A stretch of 52,343 nucleotides of DNA from DASPJR01 sp035628505 (lineage in GTDB: Bacteria > Planctomycetota > SZUA-567 > H5-PLA8), in contig DASPJR010000192.1 in NCBI GenBank assembly GCA_035628505.1, positions 1 through 52,343 on the forward strand. Direction: 5' to 3'. The notes under the pieces are model-generated. The model did no database searches and had not been told where the DNA came from. It was given only the letters and a program-made list of their open reading frames with translations. Position 1 is the stretch's first letter. The number at the start of each line of letters is the position of its first letter. This document shows, in pieces, positions 34,648 to 44,004 of this stretch. The position numbers and the translations under genes are program-made.

Positions 34648-36300
34648 TCACACTTGCAGCACGCCGGTCTTAAATTCGGCAACGACCGGGTTCTGCGCGG
34701 CCATCTCCAGTCCGAGCGCCAGCCACGCGCGCGTTTCGGCCGGTTCGATCAGGCCGTCGAGCCACAGGCGCGCGGCGGCGTAGCGCGGATCGGTCTGCGC
34801 GGTGTAACTGGCGCTGATCCCTTCGAGCAGCTTCGATTCTTCTTCAGGCGTGAGCGCCTTGCCGGATTTTTTCAGCTGTGCGACTTTGATGTCCAGCAGC
34901 GTCTTCGCGGCCTGGTCGCCGCCCATGACTGCGTAGCGGCAGCTCGGCCAGGCGAGAATCAGCCGCGGATCGAAGGCTTTTCCGCACAGCGCATAATGTC
35001 CGGCACCGTAACTGCCGCCGAGAATCACCGTGAACTTCGGCACCACGGAGTTGCTCAACGCGTTCACCATCTTCGCGCCCGAGCGAATGATGCCGTTGAT
35101 CTCTGCCTGCCGGCCGACCATGAAGCCGTTGACATCATGCAGGAACACCAGCGGCGTGCGGTTCTGGTTGCAATCGAGAATAAAGCGCGCGGCCTTATCG
35201 GCGCTCTCGGGATAGATCACGCCGCCCATCTCGAACGCTTTGCCGGGCTCGCGCTGGTGTTTCTTCTGATTGGCGACGATGCCCACCGACCAGCCGTCGA
35301 TGCGAGCGAAGCCGCACACCAGCGTCTGGCCATACTCGGCTTTGTATTCGTCAAAGCTCGCGGCATCGACGATGCATTCGATGATTCCGCGCACGTCGTA
35401 CTCGGCGCTGGCCTGCAGCGGCATGCGCGAATAGAGCTCGTGCGGCGAACCTTTCGGCGGCGCGGCGATGTCTCTTCTAAATGGCGCGGCCGGCACGGGA
35501 GGCCAGTGCGCGGCCAGCCGGCGCACGCGAACGATCGCATCGGCGTCGGTCTTCTCGTGAAAATCAATCGTGCCGCTGAGCGCCGCATGCAGTTCGGCGC
35601 CGCCGATCTGGTCGCTGGTGAGATTCTGGCCGATCGCGGCCTTCACGAGCGCAGGCCCGGCGATGTACAGGCCCGAGCCATCCGTCATCACGATCTTGTC
35701 GCACATGACCGGAAGATACGCGCCGCCGGCGACGCAGGATCCCATGATGGCCGCGAGCTGCGGAATGCCATCGGCGCTGATCTTCGCGTTGTTGCGGAAG
35801 ATGCGGCCGAAATCGTCTTCGTCTGGAAAAACTTCGTCCTGAAGCGGCAGAAAGACACCAGCCGAATCGACGAGATAAATCAGCGGCAGGCGGTTGTCCA
35901 TCGCAATGCGCTGCGCGCGCAGCGTCTTCTTGGCCGTCATCGGAAAAAAGGCGCCGGCTTTCACCGTCGCATCGTTGGCGATCACCATGCACAGCCGTCC
36001 GCCCACGCGCGCAAGGCCGGTGATGACGCCCGCCGAGGGAGCCCCGCCCCACTCGGTGTACATCTGCCAGGCCGCGAAAAGGCCGAGTTCGTAAAACATC
36101 GTGCCGGGATCACAGAGCGCCGCGATGCGTTCGCGAGCAGTCATGCGATTTTTCTTGTGCTGCTTGTCGATCGCGTCTACTCCGCCGCCGAGCTGAAGTG
36201 TTTCACAGTCGGCTCGCAGCTGTTCCAGAACCGGTCCCCAGGGGCCGCTGACGGCCAGGCGGAGATGAGGTGAAGAAGCGCGGCGTGTTCCGTTGCTCAT
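34648..36300 (-). CDS. Acyl-CoA carboxylase carboxyltransferase subunit (propionyl-/methylcrotonyl-CoA type)
   Basis: Carboxyltransferase (beta) subunit that moves CO2 from carboxybiotin to an acyl-CoA; 550 residues with two crotonase-fold halves. Key motifs: TARERIAALCDPGTMF, YLVDSAGVFLPLQDEVFP, GSCVAGGAYLPVMCDKIVMT and, in the second half, FLHDVNGFMVGRQAEINGII and GGSYGAGHYALCGKAFDPRL. The resemblance to methylcrotonyl-CoA carboxylase is stronger than to AccD, since no zinc ribbon precedes the fold. The biotin carboxylase subunit is not in the window. Substrate (methylcrotonyl, propionyl or another) is not fixed. The gene is convergent with the AraC-like gene and divergent from the SulP gene. 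Confidence 0.9.
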   Translation of the reverse strand: MSNGTRRASSPHLRLAVSGPWGPVLEQLRADCETLQLGGGVDAIDKQHKKNRMTARERIAALCDPGTMFYELGLFAAWQMYTEWGGAPSAGVITGLARVGGRLCMVIANDATVKAGAFFPMTAKKTLRAQRIAMDNRLPLIYLVDSAGVFLPLQDEVFPDEDDFGRIFRNNAKISADGIPQLAAIMGSCVAGGAYLPVMCDKIVMTDGSGLYIAGPALVKAAIGQNLTSDQIGGAELHAALSGTIDFHEKTDADAIVRVRRLAAHWPPVPAAPFRRDIAAPPKGSPHELYSRMPLQASAEYDVRGIIECIVDAASFDEYKAEYGQTLVCGFARIDGWSVGIVANQKKHQREPGKAFEMGGVIYPESADKAARFILDCNQNRTPLVFLHDVNGFMVGRQAEINGIIRSGAKMVNALSNSVVPKFTVILGGSYGAGHYALCGKAFDPRLILAWPSCRYAVMGGDQAAKTLLDIKVAQLKKSGKALTPEEESKLLEGISASYTAQTDPRYAAARLWLDGLIEPAETRAWLALGLEMAAQNPVVAEFKTGVLQV

Positions 36301-36428
36301 GGCCGCATATTAATGCATTCCATGAAAATCCCAGACTGTTTTTTGTGCGCCTATTATCGGTGCAAACGTTTTCGGCACAACGGATCGCCTCTCGCCAAAG
36401 CAGACCGATCCGCTATTCTTGTGGCTTT

Positions 36429-38738
36429 ATGGATGACACCGAAAACAGCATCCGTTCCATACGGCTGGGGCAGCTGGAGCCGCGCCACGAGAAGCAGGTG
36501 ATCCAGCCGCCGCCCACGCCGAAGCCTGCCGCGGCAGCCCCGGCCGCCTTTTTGCCCAATTTTACGGGCGGTGTTCTTTCAGCGCTGGTAACTCTCAGTT
36601 ATTCGCTCAGCTACGGCACCCTTATTTTCAGCGGGCAGGATCTGCAGGCGCATGTGCCGGCCGGACTGCAGGCTGCGCTGATGGCGGCGTGGGTAATCGC
36701 GCTGATCGTTGCGCTGGGCAGTTCGTTTCCATTCGCTATCGCCGGACCCGATTCGAATGCAACCGCGATCCTGGCCTTGATGGCCGCGTTCACTGTTGAC
36801 CGCCTGGCTAAACGCGCCGCCTCACCGGAAAGCGTCGTCGCCACGGTGCTGGCGCTGCTGCTGGTTACCGCGCTGATCGTCGGCGTTGTCGTATACCTGA
36901 TCGGTTTTTTCCGGCGCGGCAAGCTCGTGCGATTCCTGCCCTACCCTGTCGTCGGTGGTTTCCTCGCAGGCACAGGTTATCTGATCCTGGGCGGCGGATT
37001 CAAAGTGCTGACCAGCCAGTCGCTCTCGTTCGAAAACATTGTTGCCTATGGCACGCAGATCGCCCCGCAGGCATGGTTTCCCGCTCTGGTTGTTGCGGCC
37101 GGCTTGTTTGTTGTGCCCCGCTTCCAGAAAAACGTAATCGTGATGCCGGCCATAATTGTAATGGGAGTTATCATTTTCTATGCGGGGCTGCACCTGTCCG
37201 GCATGAGCATCGAAACAGCGCGCTCAAAGGAGTTTTTGTTCGTCCCGATGCAGCCGGCGGGCGTGCGCCAGACGGCTCTAACCAGCCTGGGCCTTGTGCA
37301 CTGGGACATTCTGGTCATGCAGTGGCACAGCATGCTCGCGCTGATCCTGGTGGTGATCATCACCATCCTGCTCAACGCCAGCGGCCTGGATCTGCAGACG
37401 CAGACCGATGCGGACATCGACCGCGAACTGCGCGTCAACGGCATCGCCAACATCGTCTCGGGCCTTTTCGGCGGAATGATTGGCTATTTGTCGATCAGCC
37501 GCAGCCTGCTGAATTACAAATCGGGCGCCAACGCGCGAACCGCGGGCCTGATCACCGCCGCGATCTGTATCGGCGCCACATTTCTGTTCACGCCAGCGGT
37601 GGCTTATTTCCCGCGTCCTGTGCTCGCAGGACTGCTGATTTTTCTTGGACTGTCGATGCTGCGCGAGTGGATCTGGGATGCGTACTTCAAGATTCCCCTG
37701 CTCGAGTACGAGTTGATCGTCGCCATTCTGCTGCTGATTATGTTCCAGGGCCTTATTACTGGCGTCGGATTCGGGCTGCTCGTAGCGTCCATCTTTTTTG
37801 TTTACAGCTACAGCCGCACAAGTTGCATCAAGCACAACTTCAACAGTGCGATGCATTTTTCAAACAAGGAGCGTTCGCTGGAACAGTCACAGCTCCTTCG
37901 CACGCGTGGAGTTCACGCGCGCACACTGGCTCTGCAGGGTTACATCTTTTTCGGCACCTCCAGCGAAGTGGTCGAAACCTGCCGTGCCTTGATTGAGAAG
38001 GACAAGCTTGAGTACCTGCTGGTTGATTTCCGCCGCGTGCAGGGCCTCGACGCCTCGGCCGTCTCAAGCTTCATTAAGCTCCAGCAGCTCTGCCGGCGTT
38101 ATAGAACCCAGTTGATTCTCAGCGGCCTCCGGCCTGAGCTCAGCACGGAATTCAAGCGCACGGGATTCCTCCCGGATGACGCAATCCAGGTTCTGCCCGA
38201 TATGGACCGGGGCATGGAATTCATGGAAGACAGCCTGCTGGGAACGCTTGGCGGCGTCATCTATGTGCCGAGTAACGATCCAAAGTTATCCGGCACGCAG
38301 GCCGTCATGGATTTGCGCCGCATCCTTTCGCCTGAATTCACGCACGCCTCGCTGGATCTGGTGATTGCGCACTGCGAAACGCTGAAGCTCGTCGAAAGCA
38401 CGCCGCTGTTCAAAGCCGGCGAGCCGAGCGACGCGATGTATTTCCTCGAACGCGGGGAGCTGTCGGTGCTGCTGCCGCTCGACGGCGGGCAATCCAAGCG
38501 CCTGCGCTCGTTCGGCCCCGGCACCGTCGTTGGCGAGATGGGGCTCTACACCGGCCAGCCGCGCTCCGCCGACGTGGTCACGTCAATGAACTGCCGCGTA
38601 CGAAAACTTAGCGCGGACGCGATCAAGAAAATGGAGAAAGAGCACCCTGACGCCGCCATCGAACTGCACCGCTTTGTGGTTCGACTGCTCTCGCGCCGCC
38701 TGGTGGCCGCGAACGAAGAGATTCGAGGACTCCTATGA
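36429..38738 (+). CDS. SulP-family anion transporter fused to STAS and cyclic-nucleotide-binding domains
   Basis: 769 residues. A Pro-rich cytosolic N-terminus leads into 10-12 membrane helices of the SLC26/SulP fold (GGVLSALVTLSYSLSYGTLI, PYPVVGGFLAGTGYLILGGG, NASGLDLQTQTDADIDRELR, NIVSGLFGGMIGYLSISRSL). A STAS domain follows at about 480-595 (YLLVDFRRVQGLDASAVSSF) and a cyclic-nucleotide-binding domain at about 640-760 (MYFLERGELSVLL, GPGTVVGEMGLYTGQPRSAD). The phosphate-cassette residues (GE...PRSA) are retained, so cAMP binding is plausible. Substrates of this family include sulfate, bicarbonate and dicarboxylates. The stop overlaps the following gene by ATGA. Confidence 0.92.
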   Translation: MDDTENSIRSIRLGQLEPRHEKQVIQPPPTPKPAAAAPAAFLPNFTGGVLSALVTLSYSLSYGTLIFSGQDLQAHVPAGLQAALMAAWVIALIVALGSSFPFAIAGPDSNATAILALMAAFTVDRLAKRAASPESVVATVLALLLVTALIVGVVVYLIGFFRRGKLVRFLPYPVVGGFLAGTGYLILGGGFKVLTSQSLSFENIVAYGTQIAPQAWFPALVVAAGLFVVPRFQKNVIVMPAIIVMGVIIFYAGLHLSGMSIETARSKEFLFVPMQPAGVRQTALTSLGLVHWDILVMQWHSMLALILVVIITILLNASGLDLQTQTDADIDRELRVNGIANIVSGLFGGMIGYLSISRSLLNYKSGANARTAGLITAAICIGATFLFTPAVAYFPRPVLAGLLIFLGLSMLREWIWDAYFKIPLLEYELIVAILLLIMFQGLITGVGFGLLVASIFFVYSYSRTSCIKHNFNSAMHFSNKERSLEQSQLLRTRGVHARTLALQGYIFFGTSSEVVETCRALIEKDKLEYLLVDFRRVQGLDASAVSSFIKLQQLCRRYRTQLILSGLRPELSTEFKRTGFLPDDAIQVLPDMDRGMEFMEDSLLGTLGGVIYVPSNDPKLSGTQAVMDLRRILSPEFTHASLDLVIAHCETLKLVESTPLFKAGEPSDAMYFLERGELSVLLPLDGGQSKRLRSFGPGTVVGEMGLYTGQPRSADVVTSMNCRVRKLSADAIKKMEKEHPDAAIELHRFVVRLLSRRLVAANEEIRGLL

Positions 38739-39562
38739 TCCGGCGCCTTTTTGCCGTCGCTGTTTTCACGCTGCTGGCGCTTACGTCACGCGCTGAAGAA
38801 GCCGAACCGCTCACGGCCATTCTCGGAGCGATGCAACTGGAGGTCACGATCCTGCGCGAGGCGCTTACTGAGCCGGCCGAACGCAAGATCGAGCAGATCA
38901 CCTTCACCACAGGGAAGCTGGACGGGCGCCGCGCCGTCATCGCGCACTCCGGGATTGGCAAGGTCAACGCCGCGATCACTGCAACGCTGCTGCTCGAACA
39001 TTTCAAGCCGTCCGAGCTGCTGTTTACGGGTATTGCCGGCGCCATCAATCCGGAGATGCGGCCCGGCGACATTGTCATCGGCACCAAAACGGCGCAGCAC
39101 GATTATGGAGACCTGATCAACGGAAAAATGGTGCGCGAGGGCACGCGCAACATGATCACGGGCAAGCGCAATGAGCTTCTGATGCCGGCCGACACGAGGC
39201 TGCTGAGCCTTGCGGAAGTTTCCGCGGCGCGCATCAAGCTGCAGGCGCTGAACGTAAGCGGTGTCGAGCGGCTGCCGCGTATTCTGCCCGGCATCATCGT
39301 CACCGGGGATGTGTTCGTCGCAGACGCTGACAAAAAGACCGAGCTGAGACAGGCACTCGGCGCCGATGCGGTTGAGATGGAAGGCGCCGCTGTCGCGCAG
39401 GTCTGCGCGCAGAAAAAAACACCTTGCCTGGTCGTGCGCAGCATAAGCGACTCAGCCAACGCTGCGGCGCCTGAAGAATACAAACGCTTTGCGCGCCACG
39501 CCGCCGAAAACTCGGCGAAGCTGGTGCGGGATATAGTACTGCAACTGGCGGCAACGAAATAA
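38735..39562 (+). CDS. Secreted 5'-methylthioadenosine/S-adenosylhomocysteine nucleosidase-like protein
   Basis: Nucleosidase fold (MTAN/PNP-UDP family) of 275 residues with a signal peptide (MIRRLFAVAVFTLLALTSRA). Catalytic signatures: GAMQLEVTILREAL with Glu36 (equivalent to Glu12 of E. coli Pfs), GIGKVNAAITATLLLEHF, VEMEGAAVAQVC and RSISDSANAAAPEE with the catalytic Asp. Cytosolic MTAN has about 230 residues and no leader; here the enzyme should work in the periplasm. The ATG overlaps the transporter stop, so the two genes are co-translated. Its substrate may be an exported nucleoside. Confidence 0.87.
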   Translation: MIRRLFAVAVFTLLALTSRAEEAEPLTAILGAMQLEVTILREALTEPAERKIEQITFTTGKLDGRRAVIAHSGIGKVNAAITATLLLEHFKPSELLFTGIAGAINPEMRPGDIVIGTKTAQHDYGDLINGKMVREGTRNMITGKRNELLMPADTRLLSLAEVSAARIKLQALNVSGVERLPRILPGIIVTGDVFVADADKKTELRQALGADAVEMEGAAVAQVCAQKKTPCLVVRSISDSANAAAPEEYKRFARHAAENSAKLVRDIVLQLAATK

Positions 39563-39575
39563 AACCGAGAACCGC

Positions 39576-40916
39576 ATGCCTCAAAACGAACAGCGGCCCG
39601 ACCGCTTTGAAACCATTTCTGATCTCATTTCCCTGGGAGAATACGACGAAGCACTCACTGCTCTGGCCGAAGTGAATAAGTCGACGCTCGAGGATTGGGA
39701 GCTCGGCCGACTAGACGCGCTTGAGCTCACCTGCCGCAATCGCACCAGTGAAGACGAAGCCGGCGCGATGCCCCATCTGAAAAAACTATTAACGCAGCGT
39801 CTGTCTAAGGAATACCTGCTGGCCCTCGGTATTCAGCTTTCAGACAACGAGGAGTTTGCATTCGCAGAAGAGGTCTTGAAGCTTCTATGCAGGCAGGAAC
39901 CGCGCCATCATCTGCCGCCGTTCAACCTGGGCATCGTTTACGCCCGGAGTGGAAAGTTCTCAGAGGCTCTCGAGCAGTTCGAACTGGCGCTGAAACACAC
40001 ACCGGATTTCGCGCCGGCGCACCAGCAGATAGCCAGTGCCTTTAAAAGCATGAATGAATTGACCGAAGCACGAGAGTGGTACGCAAAGTACCTCGCGCTG
40101 CGGCCGGATGACGCACATGAGTGGATAAACAAGGCCATCGTTGAAAGTGATCTCGGCGAATACAAAGCTGCCACGGTCAGCTACGAAAGTGCTCAGAGGG
40201 CCGACGCCGAAAACGAGAGCCTCTATTTCAACTGGGCCCTCACCGCTGAGCGCCAGCAAGACAGAGAGCGCATTGCCTTCTGTGCGCAGCGTCTTGCGGC
40301 GCTCGTGCCCGACGACTGGCGCACACATTTTGTCGCGGCATGGAACGCCAACGCACAGGGGCAGACGTTTCAGGCCTGGGAGCGCGTGGTGGAGGCATTC
40401 GAGTGTGCTCCGGAAGAGAGCCGTGCTTACTGCGCCGGTATGGCGCTCCACTTCGCGAACGAGCACGGGCTAAGAAAATACGCCGAGAGTCTGCTGCCGG
40501 TAATATTTGAAGAGCAATGCTTCGACGAGATGGTTCTCTTCGAGCTGCGCTGCCTTTCAGGGGCAAAATCAAACATTGCAAATGCCTACCGGATAACGCT
40601 GGAAGGCGTGATGAGCGAAGAAGAGTCAAGCGAGCTTAGCAGACTCGAGGATTCAAAAACCAAGTATGAGGATCCTGCCTTCCCGGCACGCTATGCATTC
40701 TACCGTCATCTCATCGTCTTCGCCGAAAACGAGCAGCAAGCGCGCAACTTCGCGTTGGAATTTGAAAAGCGCTGCATGGAAGAGATATCCAGAATTGAGT
40801 CGGTCGAAGTCAACGCAGTCAGTGACGGCACAGACGTCCACCTCGGTGTAAGCTGGCGTTCGGGCAAACTGATTTTTCCGATCGACGTCGATGGTGATCA
40901 GCATGCCGAGGCGTAG
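39576..40916 (+). CDS. TPR-repeat protein
   Basis: 446 residues, without signal or membrane segment. Tetratricopeptide-like helical pairs run through the first two thirds (HHLPPFNLGIVYARSGKFSE, ALEQFELALKHTPDFAPAHQ, AREWYAKYLALRPDDAHEW, AAWNANAQGQTFQAWERVVE). The last 130 residues (ESSELSRLEDSKTKYEDPAF and onward) are not repetitive. It starts 13 bases after the nucleosidase stop, so it is in the same transcript and probably scaffolds a complex; the partner is unknown. No catalytic motif is seen. It ends 14 bases from the convergent CorC-type gene. Confidence 0.82.
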   Translation: MPQNEQRPDRFETISDLISLGEYDEALTALAEVNKSTLEDWELGRLDALELTCRNRTSEDEAGAMPHLKKLLTQRLSKEYLLALGIQLSDNEEFAFAEEVLKLLCRQEPRHHLPPFNLGIVYARSGKFSEALEQFELALKHTPDFAPAHQQIASAFKSMNELTEAREWYAKYLALRPDDAHEWINKAIVESDLGEYKAATVSYESAQRADAENESLYFNWALTAERQQDRERIAFCAQRLAALVPDDWRTHFVAAWNANAQGQTFQAWERVVEAFECAPEESRAYCAGMALHFANEHGLRKYAESLLPVIFEEQCFDEMVLFELRCLSGAKSNIANAYRITLEGVMSEEESSELSRLEDSKTKYEDPAFPARYAFYRHLIVFAENEQQARNFALEFEKRCMEEISRIESVEVNAVSDGTDVHLGVSWRSGKLIFPIDVDGDQHAEA

Positions 40917-40930
40917 CTGAAGCAAGTCCT

Positions 40931-42220
40931 CTACTTTTTAAGCGGCGTCACCAGAATCTTGTCTACCCTATTGCCGTCCATGTCGACAACCTCGAAGCGG
41001 AAGCCGTCACTTTCAAAGCGGTCGGCGACCCGGGGAATGCGGCCGAGGCGATGCATGATGAATCCGCCCATCGTCTCGAACGACTGGCTCTCTTCTCCGC
41101 TCAGCGCGCTGAGATTGAACGTTTGTTTGAATACGTCTATGGCGACAACGCCATCGAGCAGACACGAGCCGTCGGGCCGCTTCACCATGGACGCTTCTGC
41201 GTCGGCTTGCTCGGGAACTTCTCCCACGATTGCCTCGAGCACGTCATTGAGCGTCACGACACCTTGAATTCCGCCGAACTCATCCAGCACGATCGCGAAG
41301 TGCCTGCGCGAGTGCTTGAACTGTTCGAGCAGTTTCAATCCTGTCGTTGACGAAGGCACGTAGAGCGGCTGCGTGATATGCTCGCGAAGATCGATGCGTT
41401 GACGGCTCTGCTCCAGGTGCCAGAGTTTCTTCACGCCGATTATTCCGAGAATCCGGTCCAGGGCGCCGTCGCAGACCGGATAATAGTTGTGCGGACTTTC
41501 AGCAATGAGTTTCCAGTTCTCCTCGGCGGGCCGGTTGACATCCAGCCAGAGCACTTCGGAGCGCAGCGACATGAGGCGGCGAATCGGCAGGTCGCCAAAG
41601 TGAAACACGTTATGAACGATATCCTGCTCCGCGCGCGCGACGACTCCTTCATTCGCCGCCTGCGTCACCATGATCTTGATCTCGTCTTCAGTGACGGATG
41701 GCTCCTGATCGGGCTTGATGCGCAGAACTTTCACGACGATATCGGATGAAAAATCAAGCAGCCGCACGACAGGCGATCCGATGCGTGCCAGAAGCTGCAT
41801 GGGCCGCGCAGAAAACGACGCGATGCCCTCAGGATTGGACAGCGCCACGCGCTTGGGAACCAGCTCTCCGATCACCAGGGATAGAAACGTAATCACCGCA
41901 ATGACAACGGCGAACGCCACTTCTCCGGCCAGCTTGCCTGCCAGAGGTTGAAGTGCTTCGGCCAGAAACTTCGTTATCCCGGCGCCGCCAAATGCGCCCG
42001 TCAGAATCGCCACCAGTGTGATGCCGATCTGGACGGTCGAAAGAAAAGAGTTTGGATTTTCTGCGAGCGACAGCGCCGCGGCTGCGCCAGCGCTTCCGCG
42101 AGAACTGCGTTGATGCAGGCGCGCCTTTCGGGACGACACCACCGCCATTTCGGACATGGAGAACAGTCCGTTGGCCACAATCAGAAGCAGTATCAGAACG
42201 AATTCGTAGAGGATGTCCAC
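40931..42220 (-). CDS. CNNM/CorC-type (hemolysin-family) membrane protein
   Basis: 429 residues. The DUF21/CNNM membrane domain (1 to about 190) shows ILLLIVANGLFSMSEMAVVS, LIGELVPKRVALSNPEGIA and SPVVRLLDFSSDIVVKVLRI. A CBS pair follows (about 205-330: GDLPIRRLMSLRSEVLWLDV, FAIVLDEFGGIQGVVTLND), then a C-terminal CorC_HlyC domain (about 345-425: FIMHRLGRIPRVADRFESDG). Relatives act in magnesium or cobalt homeostasis; the older name hemolysin is misleading. No operon partner on the minus strand overlaps it; the gene is close behind the radical SAM gene. Confidence 0.93.
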   Translation of the reverse strand: MDILYEFVLILLLIVANGLFSMSEMAVVSSRKARLHQRSSRGSAGAAAALSLAENPNSFLSTVQIGITLVAILTGAFGGAGITKFLAEALQPLAGKLAGEVAFAVVIAVITFLSLVIGELVPKRVALSNPEGIASFSARPMQLLARIGSPVVRLLDFSSDIVVKVLRIKPDQEPSVTEDEIKIMVTQAANEGVVARAEQDIVHNVFHFGDLPIRRLMSLRSEVLWLDVNRPAEENWKLIAESPHNYYPVCDGALDRILGIIGVKKLWHLEQSRQRIDLREHITQPLYVPSSTTGLKLLEQFKHSRRHFAIVLDEFGGIQGVVTLNDVLEAIVGEVPEQADAEASMVKRPDGSCLLDGVVAIDVFKQTFNLSALSGEESQSFETMGGFIMHRLGRIPRVADRFESDGFRFEVVDMDGNRVDKILVTPLKK

Positions 42221-42297
42221 GGCCTGTCTCCGCGCACGAGATATACTTCAAAACGCAGTATGGCTGCGCGCACGCGGAGGTTCAAGCGTTCAGAAAA

Positions 42298-43797
42298 TCA
42301 GCCCGGCTTCCAGCCTTTGGGCTTCTGCGGGAAGTAGCTGCAGTACGGTTCGCTCGCGAGAAAATCGCCGGTGACGCCAAAACTGCGGCTGCGGCTGCCG
42401 CCGCAGATGTCCCGGAAATCGCACCAGCTGCATTTGCCCTTCAGCGTAGGGTAATCCCGCAGCTGTTTCATGATCGGGCTCTCGCGGTAGATCTCGACGA
42501 GACTCTGTTTGCGCACATCGCCGACGACGAACGGCAGGAATCCGCTGGGATAAACCAGGCCGATGTGGTCGATGAACACAAAACCGTTTCCGTCATTCAC
42601 GCCCTTGGCGGCTCGGCCGATGTCAAGCGCTGCGTCGGCACGCGCGGTGTCCTGGCGCGTGAGAAATTCAATCGGCGCGCTGCTTCCGTCGGCGCCTTTG
42701 CCCTGCGCGGCGTAGAGCTGCGCTTCGAGCTTGGCGATCACGAACTCCGGTGCGCCGCCCGCACGCATGCGGTCGATCTTCGCTTTGAGCGCCGCTGCAT
42801 CTTCGCCGGTCGCGCGCGGCGGAGCGCCCTTTGCTTCAGAGCCCATCGCACTCGCGCCGGACTGTGGCCCCGGTGCTTCATCGCGCCGCCAGCCGCCCGG
42901 CTCGTAATTCGCGCCCGGGATTGCTTTCGGCACCGAGTTGAGCTGGACGATGCGCGCCGCTTCTTCAGGCGACTTGCCCTGCGCGACCAGTTCCGCAACT
43001 TCCTGGCGGCGGCGCTGCACGACCACCCGGCGGTAGTGCTGCGCTGCAGTGGTCTTGATGTCGTACGGCATTGTTTTGCTCAAATCGTAGAGCAGATGAA
43101 ACACGTCCTCGTGCTCGCGCGCGGAGATGATGTCGCTGCGCAGTCCGCGTCCGGTCGGCACGAGAAAGAAAACGGACCAGAGGCAGATATCCAGCGTGGC
43201 GAGCAGCTCGCCGATCGCGCGGACGTCTTTCAGATTGTGTTTGCAGACTGTCGTGTTGATCTGAACGGGAATATCGTTGCGCCGCGCTTCTTTGATCGAT
43301 TCAACCGTCCAGTCAAACGAGCCATCCACTTTGCGGAAGGTGTCGTGAATTTCCTTGCAGCTTCCATCGAGCGACACCGCCAGGCGCGACAGTCCGCTTG
43401 TCTTGAATTTCTTGATCACCGGCGGCTGCATGAGCTGCGTTCCCGAAGGCGTGAGTGCGACGCGCAGGCCTTTCTGATCGCCGTATTTAATCAGGTCGTA
43501 AATGTCGGGGCGCTTAAGCGGATCGCCGCCGGTAATGACGAACAGCGGCTTGCCGAATTCGCGGATCTGGTCGATCAGCTTGCAGCCTTCTTTAAAGGTG
43601 AGTTCCAGCGGATGGCGCTGCACAATCGCTTCGGCCCGGCAGTGAACGCAGCGCAGATCGCATGCGCGCGTGACTTCCCAGATGACGATGAATGGCGCCT
43701 GGTTGAAATCAACGCTGCCGAAGTCCGGCTTACCGGTGCGCTCACCCTGCAAAGCTGGAAGCGTAAGTGCCTCGGGAGTCGCGAGAGAAGGTGCCAT
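42298..43797 (-). CDS. Radical SAM/SPASM protein (TIGR04053-like) with a large internal insertion
   Basis: 499 residues. The SAM-binding 4Fe-4S motif is at C46, C50, C53 (EVTRACDLRCVHCRAEAI). The TIM-barrel part continues with FVITGGDPLKRPDIYDLIKY and SRLAVSLDGSCKEIHDTFRK. The SPASM-like end has GKCSWCDFRDICGGSRSRSF and EPYCSYFPQKP, giving auxiliary cluster ligands. The family is near AhbC/D and the heme d1 enzyme NirJ and includes proteins of unknown substrate. Residues about 268-395 (QEVAELVAQGKSPEEAARIV and an Ala/Gly/Arg-rich stretch) interrupt the alignment between YRRVVVQRR and NDGNGFVFIDH; members I know lack it. The reading frame stays open, so it is a true insertion. Confidence 0.88.
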   Translation of the reverse strand: MAPSLATPEALTLPALQGERTGKPDFGSVDFNQAPFIVIWEVTRACDLRCVHCRAEAIVQRHPLELTFKEGCKLIDQIREFGKPLFVITGGDPLKRPDIYDLIKYGDQKGLRVALTPSGTQLMQPPVIKKFKTSGLSRLAVSLDGSCKEIHDTFRKVDGSFDWTVESIKEARRNDIPVQINTTVCKHNLKDVRAIGELLATLDICLWSVFFLVPTGRGLRSDIISAREHEDVFHLLYDLSKTMPYDIKTTAAQHYRRVVVQRRRQEVAELVAQGKSPEEAARIVQLNSVPKAIPGANYEPGGWRRDEAPGPQSGASAMGSEAKGAPPRATGEDAAALKAKIDRMRAGGAPEFVIAKLEAQLYAAQGKGADGSSAPIEFLTRQDTARADAALDIGRAAKGVNDGNGFVFIDHIGLVYPSGFLPFVVGDVRKQSLVEIYRESPIMKQLRDYPTLKGKCSWCDFRDICGGSRSRSFGVTGDFLASEPYCSYFPQKPKGWKPG

Positions 43798-44004
43798 GTC
43801 TGTCCGCCGGAGTTCTGCTGCCTGAACGAAACATTGAGCTTAATCCAAAAGCGTGTCGCGCTCAAGTTCCCTCTTTCCTCGGGGAGAGATGGGAACGCGG
43901 GGTGAGGGCTGCGCGCTGATTGCAGCCACAGCGCACCCCTGATCCCGGTTTCGCTGTCGCTCGCTCGGCCTTCTCCCAAAGGTGAGAAGGAAACGGCCGC
44001 GGTG
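43798..44004. repeat. Non-coding gap with CTCTTTCC/GGTGAGAAGG palindromic repeat
   Basis: The repeat at 43867-43993 belongs to the family of 10569-10709 and 11848-12004: TTCCCTCTTTCCTCGGGGAG, GCGGGGTGAGGGCTGCGCGC, then CGCACCCCTGATCCCGGTTT and CTTCTCCCAAAGGTGAGAAG. No gene is seen. Confidence 0.7.

Noticed and set aside
34654..36273. 539-codon open frame opposite the carboxyltransferase gene
   Set aside because: Complement of conserved coding sequence; amino-acid bias typical of shadows.
42052..43905. 617-codon open frame opposite the radical SAM gene
   Set aside because: Antisense of a conserved gene; also crosses the boundary with the CorC-type gene.
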